Source: BACL27 sp947488385 (lineage in GTDB: Bacteria; Actinomycetota; Acidimicrobiia; Acidimicrobiales; Ilumatobacteraceae). From it: 64,000 bases of DNA. The notes below the pieces were generated by a model that saw nothing but the letters and a program-made list of their open reading frames with translations, was not told where the DNA came from and did no database searches. Position 1 is the stretch's first letter; each line of letters opens with the position of its first letter. The position numbers and the translations under genes are program-made. Shown one piece after another: positions 18,340 to 27,331 of the stretch. The DNA is taken from assembly GCA_964203655.1 (NCBI GenBank), contig CAXNMJ010000003.1:124001-188000 (forward strand), in the 5' to 3' direction.

Positions 18340-19887
18340 TTAAAAGTCTGTGGCGACTCCACCTTCAGATACGCGCCGCTGGACAAAAGCTTTCAGTTCT
18401 TCGTGGGCCGTCTCGTCAATCGCCGGAGTGCGATATGCGTCGAGCCATGTCTTTGCAAGTTCGGTTGTTTTTGTCACAGCAGTAGGGCTTCCACCTTCTT
18501 GCCAACTTTCATAGTTGCGCCAATCAGAAATCATTGGTTTGTAAAACGCATCGCGGAAACGATCTTGAGTGTGTTGCACGCCAAAGAAGTGGCCACCAGG
18601 GCCGACTTGGCCGATTGCTTCGTGAGCCAGCGTGGCTTCATCAACAACAATCGGCTCTAAATATGCAGCCACCATGCCCAGCAGATCGGCGTCAAGTACA
18701 AATTTTTCGAGAGACGAGTGCAGTCCGCCTTCCATCCATCCGGCGCCGTGCATCAAGAAATTTACGCCACCTTGAATTGCTCCCCAAAGCGAGAACACAC
18801 TTTCGTATGCGGCTTGAGCATCAAGTGCATTGGATGCACAAACGTTGCTCGAGCGATATGGCACGTTGTAGCGACGCGCAAGTTGGCCACCAGCCATTGC
18901 TGTGCGCATGTATTCGGGAGTGCCGAATGCGGGTGCGCCAGACTGCATGTCGACATTGCTTGTGAACCCGCCATATGCCACTGGTGCGCCTGGACGAACA
19001 ACCTGAGTAAATGTCATGCCTGCGAGCGCTTCGGCATTTTGTTGAGAGAGTGCGCCAGCGAGAGTGATCGGTGCCATTGCACCAGCCAATGTAAATGGCG
19101 TGATGATAATTATTTGATTGCGCGAAGAGAACTCCATGATGCCTTGCAACATCGGTGTATCAAGTCTCAAAGGCGAGGATGAATTGATGATGCTGAACAC
19201 TGAAGGCTCGCGATCAAGTGTCGCGTCGTCTACTTGTCGTGCGATACGGCACATTTCAAGAACGTCTCTGTTGCGTTCACGCCCAAGGCTGTAACAGTGA
19301 ATTGCTTTGTCGGTGAGAGTTAAAAGATCGTAAGTAGTTTCAATATGGCGAATCGACGCGTGAAGATCGATCGGCTCAACTGGGTAGCCGCTGTTGAAAT
19401 GAATGATGTTAAAAACTTGGGTCAGCTTGAGAAGGTTTTGAAAATCTTGGCGGTTTCCAGGGTGGCGAACGCCGTCGAGGCCGATGAAGTTCGGGGTGCT
19501 GGCAACTGCGCCGAAGGCCATCCACTTGCCGCCAATGTTTAACGTGTGGGCGGGGTTGCGTGCGTGAAGTTTGAACTCACTTGGACACGTTTTGATCGTT
19601 TCGAGAATCATCTCAGGGTCAAACCGCACGCGTTGATCTTCAATTTTGGCGCCAGCTTTTTTAAGCAGATCGCGGGCGTCGGGGTCTAAAAAATCCATTC
19701 CGTAGTCAGACAGAATGCGCAAACTTGCAAGGTGAATTGATTCAAGCTCGTCGTCACTCAGAACCTTCGTCGGTTCGTATCGCATGACGGGCTGCTTAAA
19801 GGGTTTTTGCTCGGGCAGTTTGACTTCGGTGCTGGATGTACGAGCCCTTCCACGACGACGGTTTGGTTCAAGACTCTCGGTACTCAC
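18340..19887 (-). CDS. MttB-family (trimethylamine/glycine betaine) methyltransferase, non-pyrrolysine
   Basis: The 515-residue protein is a member of the MttB superfamily, TIM-barrel methyltransferases that move a methyl group from a quaternary or tertiary amine to a corrinoid protein. Archaeal MttB contains pyrrolysine at an in-frame UAG. Here the frame is open throughout, as in the glycine betaine methyltransferase MtgB of Desulfitobacterium. Family segments include a C-terminal GQVGPGGHFFGVQHTQDRF near 430. Translation starts at a GTG (MSTESLEPNRRRGRARTSS), giving a basic N-terminal extension before the barrel. No corrinoid protein is adjacent; the nearest is at 41155. Substrate not determined. 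Confidence 0.82.
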   Translation of the reverse strand: MSTESLEPNRRRGRARTSSTEVKLPEQKPFKQPVMRYEPTKVLSDDELESIHLASLRILSDYGMDFLDPDARDLLKKAGAKIEDQRVRFDPEMILETIKTCPSEFKLHARNPAHTLNIGGKWMAFGAVASTPNFIGLDGVRHPGNRQDFQNLLKLTQVFNIIHFNSGYPVEPIDLHASIRHIETTYDLLTLTDKAIHCYSLGRERNRDVLEMCRIARQVDDATLDREPSVFSIINSSSPLRLDTPMLQGIMEFSSRNQIIIITPFTLAGAMAPITLAGALSQQNAEALAGMTFTQVVRPGAPVAYGGFTSNVDMQSGAPAFGTPEYMRTAMAGGQLARRYNVPYRSSNVCASNALDAQAAYESVFSLWGAIQGGVNFLMHGAGWMEGGLHSSLEKFVLDADLLGMVAAYLEPIVVDEATLAHEAIGQVGPGGHFFGVQHTQDRFRDAFYKPMISDWRNYESWQEGGSPTAVTKTTELAKTWLDAYRTPAIDETAHEELKAFVQRRVSEGGVATDF

Positions 19888-19911
19888 GAGTTCAAACTCT
19901 AGTTTTACAAA

Positions 19912-19933
19912 GCCTAAATCCGAGTATTTAGGC
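19912..19933. repeat. Perfect inverted repeat between etfA and the MttB-family gene
   Basis: GCCTAAAT (19912-19919) and ATTTAGGC (19926-19933) form a perfect 8-base inverted repeat around a 6-base spacer. It lies downstream of the etfA stop and 25 bases upstream of the MttB-family start. On the minus strand it is followed by TTTGTAAAA. It could be a weak terminator or attenuator, or a protein-binding operator. Confidence 0.5.
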
Positions 19934-19954
19934 GAGAATCGTTAAAGTTTTGCG

Positions 19955-20935
19955 CTATTTATTCTGACGGCGGCGGATCTCTGCCGAGATTGCTGGGACA
20001 ACAGCGTGAAGGTCGCCAATTACGGCATAGCCAGCCTTGGTGACAATGTTCGCTTGTGCATCTGTGTTGATTGCCAAAATATTTTTTGACGCCATCGCAC
20101 CGACCCAGTGTTGAATCGCCCCCGAGATACCACAGGCGATGTAAACATCTGGCGCGATTCGAGTGCCTGTCTGGCCAACTTGATCGGTGTGGTTGCGCCA
20201 ACCGTTGTTGGTGACCGCTCGAGAGCAACCCACAACACCGTTTAATAGACCAGCGAGTTCTTCGAGCGGGGCAAATGCCTCGGCCGAACCGACACCACGA
20301 CCGCCACTCACGACAACAGGCGATGTAGCCAGTGTTACGCCAGCGACTCGTTCAACGCGGTCTTGCACAAAACTTTGGGTGACCGACTCGTCAAGTTGCA
20401 CGTCGATAACAGAGACACTGGCGGAAGTAGGTTCTTCTGTTGGCTCAACAACATGATTTGCCAATGTCACAAGTTTGATTGGCGAATCAATTTCTGCTTC
20501 TTCAAGAAGTGAGCCACCCCAGCGCGCGCGCACAACTTTAAGTGGTTCTGCGCCGGTAAAGCCTTTGTCAAATTCAAGACAGTTCATTGATGCCGGCAAA
20601 TTGAGACGGGCAGCAGTCTGGGCGATTACTTCATGGCCACGCTCGGTGCCGGTGCCGATAACAAGTGTTGGCGAAACTTTGCGCACGACTTGGGCGACCG
20701 ATTCGCCCCACGCTTCTGGCCCAAAATCAGTGAGTGCCGAGTGATGCGCTTGGTGAACGGTCGTCGCGCCATACTTTGCGATCAACTCACTTAGTGCGTC
20801 AGCGTTTGAGCCGATGGTGAGAGCCTCAAATTTTGTGTTCATCTGTTTGGCGAGAGATCGTGCGGCAGTCAAGACGCCAAGTGATGCTGAAGTAATCGTG
20901 CCACGATCGTGTTCAACAACTGCAAGGACGCTCAT
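19955..20935 (-). CDS. etfA: Electron transfer flavoprotein alpha subunit
   Basis: EtfA (326 residues) carries the FAD domain of the heterodimeric ETF, which accepts electrons from flavoprotein dehydrogenases and passes them to the quinone pool through ETF dehydrogenase. The C-terminal FAD domain shows the standard string GGRGVGS near 211, CSRAV near 235, QVGQTG near 249 and GISGAIQHWVGA near 268. The start ATG overlaps the etfB stop (ATGA). Its position among DMGDH-like genes suggests that these dehydrogenases are the electron donors; mitochondrial DMGDH and SARDH also use ETF. Confidence 0.93.
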   Translation of the reverse strand: MSVLAVVEHDRGTITSASLGVLTAARSLAKQMNTKFEALTIGSNADALSELIAKYGATTVHQAHHSALTDFGPEAWGESVAQVVRKVSPTLVIGTGTERGHEVIAQTAARLNLPASMNCLEFDKGFTGAEPLKVVRARWGGSLLEEAEIDSPIKLVTLANHVVEPTEEPTSASVSVIDVQLDESVTQSFVQDRVERVAGVTLATSPVVVSGGRGVGSAEAFAPLEELAGLLNGVVGCSRAVTNNGWRNHTDQVGQTGTRIAPDVYIACGISGAIQHWVGAMASKNILAINTDAQANIVTKAGYAVIGDLHAVVPAISAEIRRRQNK

Positions 20936-21699
20936 TTGAAAACACCTAACTCTTCGAGCAGGTCTACAACTGCAGACGCAGCTTCTGGACCAGTACCTAG
21001 AATTTTTGTGTTGCTCGCGCGCTCAGCCGGACGTTGCAGAGTGATCAATTTAAGCCCGCCAGTTTCACCAGTCGCGGCGCTCTGGGTGATCGCGACTTTC
21101 TTCGATGCAAGCCGACCTTTCATCGTCGGGTATCTCGGAAGATTGATGCCTTCTTTAACGCCCACACAAGCCGGAGTTTTAAGTTTGTAAATCTCGACGC
21201 CTGCATCACTTTCACGGCGAACTGTCGCGACACCAGATTCGATTTCGAGGCCTTTTGCACCGTTCACTATTGGCCGCCCAAGTTTCAATGCAACTCGAAT
21301 GCCGACTTGATAGCCGCACGAATCAGCAGACTCATTGCCGAAAAGAATCAAATCATATTTACCGTTTGCTGTTTCAAGTTCGGCAATCACTTTGGCGAGT
21401 GCTTCTGATGTCTTTTGCGGATCCCAATCTGTCGTGTCAATCGGCACCAAGACAGCTTTTGTTGCGCCGGTACTAACTGCAGTACGAAGTTGTTCTTCGG
21501 CTTCGGCGGGGCCGAGCGTCAAAACGGTGACATCTCCACCATGCTTTTCGATCAACTGAACCGCTTGTTCAACAGCGCACTCTTCGTGCGGACTAACTGT
21601 GAAACCCAAAAAAGCAGTGTCAACTTGTTGTCCGTCGGCAGTGATGTTGATGCGTGCACCAGGGGCTGGCACGCGCTTGACACAAACGAGGATATTCAT
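20932..21699 (-). CDS. etfB: Electron transfer flavoprotein beta subunit
   Basis: EtfB (255 residues) begins MNILVCVKRVPAPGARI, the usual ETF-beta N-terminus. It contains the AMP-binding fold with FGNESADSCGYQVG near 121-134, and a C-terminal arm reaching around EtfA. It precedes etfA with a 4-base overlap and follows the 21732-24260 dehydrogenase by 32 bases on the same strand. The series of dehydrogenase, etfB, etfA, MttB-family and DMGDH-like genes looks like a single operon read leftwards from 24260. Confidence 0.92.
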   Translation of the reverse strand: MNILVCVKRVPAPGARINITADGQQVDTAFLGFTVSPHEECAVEQAVQLIEKHGGDVTVLTLGPAEAEEQLRTAVSTGATKAVLVPIDTTDWDPQKTSEALAKVIAELETANGKYDLILFGNESADSCGYQVGIRVALKLGRPIVNGAKGLEIESGVATVRRESDAGVEIYKLKTPACVGVKEGINLPRYPTMKGRLASKKVAITQSAATGETGGLKLITLQRPAERASNTKILGTGPEAASAVVDLLEELGVFK

Positions 21700-21731
21700 T
21701 TTATTGGCTCTATTTTCTCTATTATCTCTGT

Positions 21732-24260
21732 TTAGCTCTTCATGCGTGCATCGGTTGGATCAAACAACGGTTGACTGCCGGCGCGCGCAACGCGAACTGG
21801 AAACAACTCATTCATATACATAACTTGAAGCTCGTTTCCTTCAACCGCATGTTCTGGTGTGAGATAGGCGAGAAGCAAGTATTTACCAACTGATGGACCT
21901 GCGCCCGCAGTAGTGACTCGCGAGACACGGCCCTTGGCATCCACAATTCTTTCGCCAGACTTTGTCAAGATCGGCTCGTTGCCGCCCGTTGGGTAGCGCT
22001 TGATGCCTGACTTGCTGGTGTTGTCAATCATCTCAAGTGTGCACATGATTGCGCATGGCTTCTCGTCGCGGGCTTTGAGATATTCGGCTTTGCCAATGAA
22101 GTCTGCTGACTTTACTTTTGCTCGTGCCAAACCAGCCTCGAGTGGGTTGTATTCGCTTTCGAGTTCGGCGCCCATCAAGCGGTAGCCCTTTTCGATGCGA
22201 CCAGTCACTGCATAAACACCCATGCCAACCGGAATAATTTCAAATTCTTTGCCGGCTGCGGCGATTGCGTCCCAAACACGAAGACCATGCTCCATTTTTG
22301 TGTAGACCTCCCAGCCGTTCTCGCCGACGTAAGAAATTCTGAACATCGTGCAAGGAACACCGCCGATGAGAACTTCACGCACTGCACCGTACGGAAAGTT
22401 CTTTTGCGAAACGTCAAAGGCCTTGTGGTCGCCTGTGACGATCTTTGCCATTGTCTTTTCGGCATTCGGGCCCCAGACACCAATCGTGCAGAGTGCTGAG
22501 CTCATGTCGGTAAACGTCACCGATCCATCGTTTGGCATGTGGCGTTTGAACCAGTAGTTGTCTCGTCCGCCGTCAAAGGCGCCAGTGATAACTCTGAAAT
22601 GCTCGGCAGAAAGTCGCATGATCGTTAAGTCGCCTCTGAAGCCACCACCAGGTGTAAGCAGAGGTGTGTAAACCGATCGGCCAACTTCAACATCAACATT
22701 GTTGACGCACATGTATTGCAAGAACTTCATCGCACCTGGACCGGTGAAATCAAACTCATTGAATGCAGTGAGGTCAACCATGCCTACCGATTCGCGCATT
22801 TGCAAGTGCTCGGCGTTGGTAATTGGTGACCACCATCTGGCGTCCCACTCGTGCGGGCGGGCTTCGCACGCATCTTTGAACTTGCTGATCAACTTTTCGT
22901 TTGATGTAAACCACTGCGGACGCTCCCAGCCGCGAGCGTCGAAGAACTTGGCGCCTGCTGCTTCTTCGCGGGCATAGAACGGGCTGCGACGCATATCTCG
23001 TTGAGTTGCCCACTGTTCGCGAGGGTGAACAATTCCGTAAGTTTTGTTGAAGTGCTCGTCACATCTTGCATAAATATGGTGCTCAGTTTTTTCGTGAGCG
23101 TAAAAGCGTGAAATGTCTGACGAATGCGGGTCGCACAAATGTGGGTATCCGTATGTCATCCATTCGGCCACGAGCTGTGCAATGCCTGGTCCTTCTTTGA
23201 TCCAAACTGCTGCTGCTGACCAAAGATTTTTCACTTCGACTGTTTCGCCAAGTACTGGCATCGCATCTGGGGTCAGCGAAAGCAAACCGTTGATCGCATA
23301 TTTGATCTCGGCGTCGCCCAGCATGTCCATCAATTCGATTGCTTGCTCCATCTGCGGGTCAAAGTCATCTTGCGTGAGTGGCAACTCGGTTGGTGAGAGA
23401 GCCGACGCTTCGTTGGATGGAATCTCATCTGGGTGCATAAAGATTGCGCGGTGTGCGTAACTTCCGACTTCCATTGAGCCAGCGGTCTGACGTTCGTAAC
23501 AGAAAGTATCCATGTCGCGAACGATCGGAAATGCAACTTCAGCATTTGTCTTTTGCAAAATATCAATCGGGCCAACGTCGGCCATTTGGTGAACAGCAGG
23601 AGTTAGCGGAATGTTCGCCCCGGCCATTTTCGCAATTCTTGGACTCCAAACTCCGCAAGCTACGACGACATATTCGGCTTCGATGCGACCCTTGTTTGTA
23701 ACGACTGCTTTGATCGTGCCGTTTTCAACTTCGAGGTCAAGAACTTCGGTGTTTGCAAACACGCTGAGACTGCCAGACTTCACAGCGCTCTCACGCATCA
23801 ACGTGCCGGTCTGAAGAGAATCAACACAAGAGACACTTGGCGTATAGAAACCACCAAGAATAATTTTCTCGTTGATGAATGGCACGAGTTCTTTTACTTC
23901 GGCAGGCGAGAGGAGCTTTGCATCAATGCCCCAAGACTTTGCAGATGTCATACGGCGATTGAATTCTTCGAGACGTTCTGGGTTGCGTGCGACTTCGATG
24001 CCGCCGCATGTGTTGTTCATTCCAAGTTCGATGTATTGCTTTTGTGAAGCGAGCGTGAGCAACGCCATCTCTTTGTTGTGATCAGTTGGGAAAATAAAGT
24101 TTGATGCGTGACCAGTTGAGCCACCTGGGTTTGGCAACGGACCTTTATCGATTTGCACCATGTTGGTCCAGCCGAGTTTGGCGAGGTGACCGACTAGACA
24201 ATTGCCGACGATGCCTGCGCCGATGACTACACACTTTGCATTTTTTGGAAAATCGCTCAT
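21732..24260 (-). CDS. FAD-dependent oxidoreductase/GcvT fusion, divergent member of the DMGDH family
   Basis: I start this 842-residue protein at MSDFPKNAKCVVIGAGIVG (ATG at 24258-24260, with GGGGACAAA upstream). A longer frame to 24299 would run into the operator region. The FAD domain shows GAGIVG, and the flavin-attachment region reads GGSTGHASNF, keeping the His (H51) but losing the usual Trp before it. GcvT-type folate domains occupy the second half, ending PLFDPTDARMKS. Being less typical than its paralogs, it may act on another N-methyl compound. First gene of the leftward operon with etfB and etfA, and divergent from a GntR regulator. Confidence 0.85.
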   Translation of the reverse strand: MSDFPKNAKCVVIGAGIVGNCLVGHLAKLGWTNMVQIDKGPLPNPGGSTGHASNFIFPTDHNKEMALLTLASQKQYIELGMNNTCGGIEVARNPERLEEFNRRMTSAKSWGIDAKLLSPAEVKELVPFINEKIILGGFYTPSVSCVDSLQTGTLMRESAVKSGSLSVFANTEVLDLEVENGTIKAVVTNKGRIEAEYVVVACGVWSPRIAKMAGANIPLTPAVHQMADVGPIDILQKTNAEVAFPIVRDMDTFCYERQTAGSMEVGSYAHRAIFMHPDEIPSNEASALSPTELPLTQDDFDPQMEQAIELMDMLGDAEIKYAINGLLSLTPDAMPVLGETVEVKNLWSAAAVWIKEGPGIAQLVAEWMTYGYPHLCDPHSSDISRFYAHEKTEHHIYARCDEHFNKTYGIVHPREQWATQRDMRRSPFYAREEAAGAKFFDARGWERPQWFTSNEKLISKFKDACEARPHEWDARWWSPITNAEHLQMRESVGMVDLTAFNEFDFTGPGAMKFLQYMCVNNVDVEVGRSVYTPLLTPGGGFRGDLTIMRLSAEHFRVITGAFDGGRDNYWFKRHMPNDGSVTFTDMSSALCTIGVWGPNAEKTMAKIVTGDHKAFDVSQKNFPYGAVREVLIGGVPCTMFRISYVGENGWEVYTKMEHGLRVWDAIAAAGKEFEIIPVGMGVYAVTGRIEKGYRLMGAELESEYNPLEAGLARAKVKSADFIGKAEYLKARDEKPCAIMCTLEMIDNTSKSGIKRYPTGGNEPILTKSGERIVDAKGRVSRVTTAGAGPSVGKYLLLAYLTPEHAVEGNELQVMYMNELFPVRVARAGSQPLFDPTDARMKS

Positions 24261-24287
24261 TTTGTCCCCATTAATTTTTCTCAGTTG

Positions 24288-24310
24288 GTGATATATCACT
24301 ACGATATCAC
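24288..24310. promoter_or_regulatory. Palindromic operator, probably for the adjacent GntR regulator
   Basis: The 70-base divergent gap contains the perfect 12-base palindrome GTGATATATCAC (24288-24299) followed by a second half-like copy GATATCAC (24303-24310). Regulators of the GntR/FCD type usually bind short palindromes next to their own gene. The position suggests joint control of the regulator and the leftward dehydrogenase-etf operon. I did not see the same 12-mer elsewhere in the window. Confidence 0.65.
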
Positions 24311-24330
24311 TAGGGTAGGATCTAACTCAA

Positions 24331-24987
24331 ATGGCAAAAGAATCGCTTAGCGAACAGGCATATGGCCTAATTCGGCGCATGATTGTGCGCCTTGAATTGA
24401 CCCCTGGGTCGGTGGTTCGAGAAGACGAACTGCAAGAGAAACTTGGCATCGGGCGAACCCCGATTCGAGAAGCTCTTCAGCGTCTGGCGAGAGATCAATT
24501 CTTGGTCGTGATTCCACGACGCGGAATGATCGTTTCAAGTGTCGATATCGCCGAACTCGCGACGCTTTATGAGACTCGAGCGATTCTCGAACCATATGTT
24601 GCGCGACTCGCATGTGAGCGGGGTCGACCAGAGCATTGGATCAAGATGCGCAAAGTTTTAGACAAGGCAAAGAAGCCCGGCGTTTCTGCTCAAGATCAAA
24701 TTCACTTTGATGCTGAGTGTCACGAGATTGTGTGGCAAGCAGCAGGAAATCGTTTCTTGACCGACACGCTCGACGTTCTCTACGCCCAGAGTGATCGACT
24801 TTGGCACATGTATCTTGCAGATGTTGCCGACATGGGGCATGCTCTTGACGAACACGATGAAATTCTTGATGCGCTTGAAGCGGGGGACGCAGAGTTGGTT
24901 TACAAACTTTCCGCGTCACATGTTCGAAGCTTTGACGCCCAAGTTCGCGACGCAGTGCGCAAGCGACTTGAAACAGTTTTGGTTTAA
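24331..24987 (+). CDS. GntR-family transcriptional regulator with FCD ligand domain
   Basis: The 218-residue protein has an N-terminal winged helix-turn-helix (residues 5-72; LGIGRTPIREALQRLARD is the recognition region). A C-terminal helical FCD domain follows, with metal-ligand-like residues in FDAECHEIVW near 128 and SASHVRSFDAQ near 192. FCD proteins of the FadR/VanR group sense small organic acids or related metabolites and mostly repress catabolic operons. The gene is divergent from the DMGDH/etf operon, with the palindrome between them. This makes it the likely local regulator of methylated-amine catabolism (inference); the ligand is unknown. Confidence 0.9.
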   Translation: MAKESLSEQAYGLIRRMIVRLELTPGSVVREDELQEKLGIGRTPIREALQRLARDQFLVVIPRRGMIVSSVDIAELATLYETRAILEPYVARLACERGRPEHWIKMRKVLDKAKKPGVSAQDQIHFDAECHEIVWQAAGNRFLTDTLDVLYAQSDRLWHMYLADVADMGHALDEHDEILDALEAGDAELVYKLSASHVRSFDAQVRDAVRKRLETVLV

Positions 24988-25000
24988 ATTTTTTTAATTT

Positions 25001-27331
25001 TTATTGAGTGCTGAGGCTCGCACGAAATTCACCCTCACGCATCTTTTCTAAAATTTCTTTGGGCGGCTCGTCAAGTCGTTCAAGTGTCACACTTTCGATT
25101 TGTGCGGTGCATTCAAAGTTGTGGCGATATGGTCCGACAGGTGAACCAGTGTCTACTCCGACATCAAATGTTTCACCGCTCATTGAAAACACGAGCGGAA
25201 CCGTCTTGGTGATTTGACCGCGGCTCACTTCAGACCCGTTGACCGAAAGCGAGACAGTTCCGCCAGCGCCAAAGCCGCCGTCGTAAGCGAACAAAACTTC
25301 AATGCTTTGATGCCCCGATTTAAGAGGCGTATCGCTCTTAAATGAAAAATGTTCATGACCGAACAGGTTGTAGTGGAACACGGGCTTCGTATGTTCGTCT
25401 AAGTAAAGCGACCAACCAGCCATGTTTCCGCCTTGGCACGCAATGACCCCCGAATCGCTCTTATTCGTGATTTTGATTTCAGCATTAATGCGATACGAAC
25501 AATTTTTTAAATTGATCACCGAGCTTTCTGGCATTCGGGTGTGCGCAGACGTGTATTTGATTTTGTTGAAGCCATCTAGTGAGTGGGGCACGGCAAAGTC
25601 TCCGTTGCGCGGCGAGCCCGGGTCACGAAGCGGGTAAATGCCGAACTCTTTGGCGTGACGCTCAAAGAGGTCTTGTAACTCTTTTAGTTTCTTGGGTTCA
25701 GACTTGGCGAGATCAACGGCCTGCGAGAAGTCTTCGGCGACGTTGTACAGCTCCCAAACTTCTTGCGGTCCGTCAAATTCGAAACCCTGCAGTCGAATCC
25801 ATGGCAGGCGACCGTGAAAGCAAGACGCAATCCAGCCTTCGTGATACATCGCTCGGTTACCCAAGATCTCGAAATATTGCGTCTTGTGGGTGCTTGGTGA
25901 TGAAGCACTTGCAAACGAATAAGTCATTGAAGTTCCGTGAATCGGCATTTGTTTGATGCCGTTGACAAACTCGGGGGCTTGAATACCGGCTGCTTCGTAA
26001 ATTGTTGGTGCTATGTCTATGACGTGATGAAACTGTGTTCGCAATTCGCCTGCAGCCGTGATCTTCTTCGGCCAAGAAATAGCAATTGCATTTCGGGTGC
26101 CACCAAAGTGTGAGGCGACTTGCTTCATCCATTGAAATGGAGAGTCAAGCGCCCATGCCCAGCCGACGTTGAAGTGGTTCTCGCATCGAGCAGTGCCGAA
26201 ATCATCGATGTGATCAAGCAGCCACTCAGGGTCTTCGGGTACGCCGTTTTGAAATGAAGGAGCACTCCATGCACCGTGAATTGTGCCTTCAGCGCTAGCT
26301 CCGTTGTCACCAGTTATATAAACGACCAAAGTATTTTCGGCAATATTTAAATCATCAAGGGCATTGATTACTCGAGCGATCTGAGCATCGGTGTGCGCGA
26401 GAAAACCAGCGAAGGTCTCCATTAAGCGTTGGGCGACTGGCCGATAGCGCTCGGGATATTCATCCCACGCTGGTATTTGTTCGGGTCGTTTGGTTAATGC
26501 TGTGCCTTGCGGAATCACACCAAGTTTTAGTTGGCGTTCGTAAATTTCGTTGCGCAGGCTGTCCCAGCCGCTATCAAACTTGCCTTTGTACTTTTCAATC
26601 CATTCGCGTGGCACATGGTGTGGTGCGTGCACTGCGGGTGTTGAAAAGTAACAAAAAAATGGTTTGTCCGGTGATGACGCTTTCTGACGCTGCATCCAAC
26701 TGATGGTTTGATCTGCCAAGTCTTCTGTCAGGTGATAGTCGGGTTTGCCGATGTGTGGAGCGATCGGAGTTGTCTGATCGTAAACAGGCGGTTCATATTG
26801 CGATGACTCCGCGCCCATAATTCCGTAGAAGCGATCGAATCCCATTCCTGTTGGCCAACGATCAAATGGCCCCGCCGGACTTTGCTCCCATGACGGGGTC
26901 AAGTGCCATTTTCCGAAACACGCTGTGCTGTAGCCCGACATGCGCAGCACTTGAGCAATCGTTGCTGACTCTGGCGGAATCGCACTGTCGTAGCCAGGAA
27001 ATGAATTTGCAATTTCGGTTATGCCGCCCATGTGCACAGTGTGATGATTGCGGCCAGTGAGAAGCGCTGCTCGAGTCGGCGAGCAGAGAGCGGTGGTGTG
27101 AAATTGGTTGTAGCGCAGACCATTCTTGGCAATTTTGTTTAGTCCGGGGGTGTCGACTGGGCCACCAAAGTTTCCGAACGAGCCAAACCCGACATCGTCG
27201 AGCATGATCAACAAAACGTTTGGCGCGCCTTTTGGTGCTTGCGGTGCCGTGAGTTTTCTCGGGGTGGACTGGGAGATCGTTTTAGAGATGCTTCCTGAAA
27301 ACTCAGGTGTCGCGTTCGGCAGTTTTGTCAC
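25001..27331 (-). CDS. Arylsulfatase (type I formylglycine-dependent sulfatase)
   Basis: This 776-residue sulfatase has the N-terminal metal-binding LLIMLDDVGFGSFG (about 40-53). The activation motif CSPTRAALLTGR starts at C83, whose Cys is converted to formylglycine (C-x-P-x-R). Its length and C-terminal extension resemble the large actinobacterial AtsA/AtsD-type sulfatases (about 787 residues in M. tuberculosis). It hydrolyses a sulfate ester; the substrate is not evident. The GTG start overlaps the stop of the upstream MBL-fold gene (GTGA), making it the last gene of a coupled operon. No formylglycine-generating enzyme gene is in this window. No clear signal peptide, so probably cytoplasmic. 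Confidence 0.88.
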   Translation of the reverse strand: MTKLPNATPEFSGSISKTISQSTPRKLTAPQAPKGAPNVLLIMLDDVGFGSFGNFGGPVDTPGLNKIAKNGLRYNQFHTTALCSPTRAALLTGRNHHTVHMGGITEIANSFPGYDSAIPPESATIAQVLRMSGYSTACFGKWHLTPSWEQSPAGPFDRWPTGMGFDRFYGIMGAESSQYEPPVYDQTTPIAPHIGKPDYHLTEDLADQTISWMQRQKASSPDKPFFCYFSTPAVHAPHHVPREWIEKYKGKFDSGWDSLRNEIYERQLKLGVIPQGTALTKRPEQIPAWDEYPERYRPVAQRLMETFAGFLAHTDAQIARVINALDDLNIAENTLVVYITGDNGASAEGTIHGAWSAPSFQNGVPEDPEWLLDHIDDFGTARCENHFNVGWAWALDSPFQWMKQVASHFGGTRNAIAISWPKKITAAGELRTQFHHVIDIAPTIYEAAGIQAPEFVNGIKQMPIHGTSMTYSFASASSPSTHKTQYFEILGNRAMYHEGWIASCFHGRLPWIRLQGFEFDGPQEVWELYNVAEDFSQAVDLAKSEPKKLKELQDLFERHAKEFGIYPLRDPGSPRNGDFAVPHSLDGFNKIKYTSAHTRMPESSVINLKNCSYRINAEIKITNKSDSGVIACQGGNMAGWSLYLDEHTKPVFHYNLFGHEHFSFKSDTPLKSGHQSIEVLFAYDGGFGAGGTVSLSVNGSEVSRGQITKTVPLVFSMSGETFDVGVDTGSPVGPYRHNFECTAQIESVTLERLDEPPKEILEKMREGEFRASLSTQ

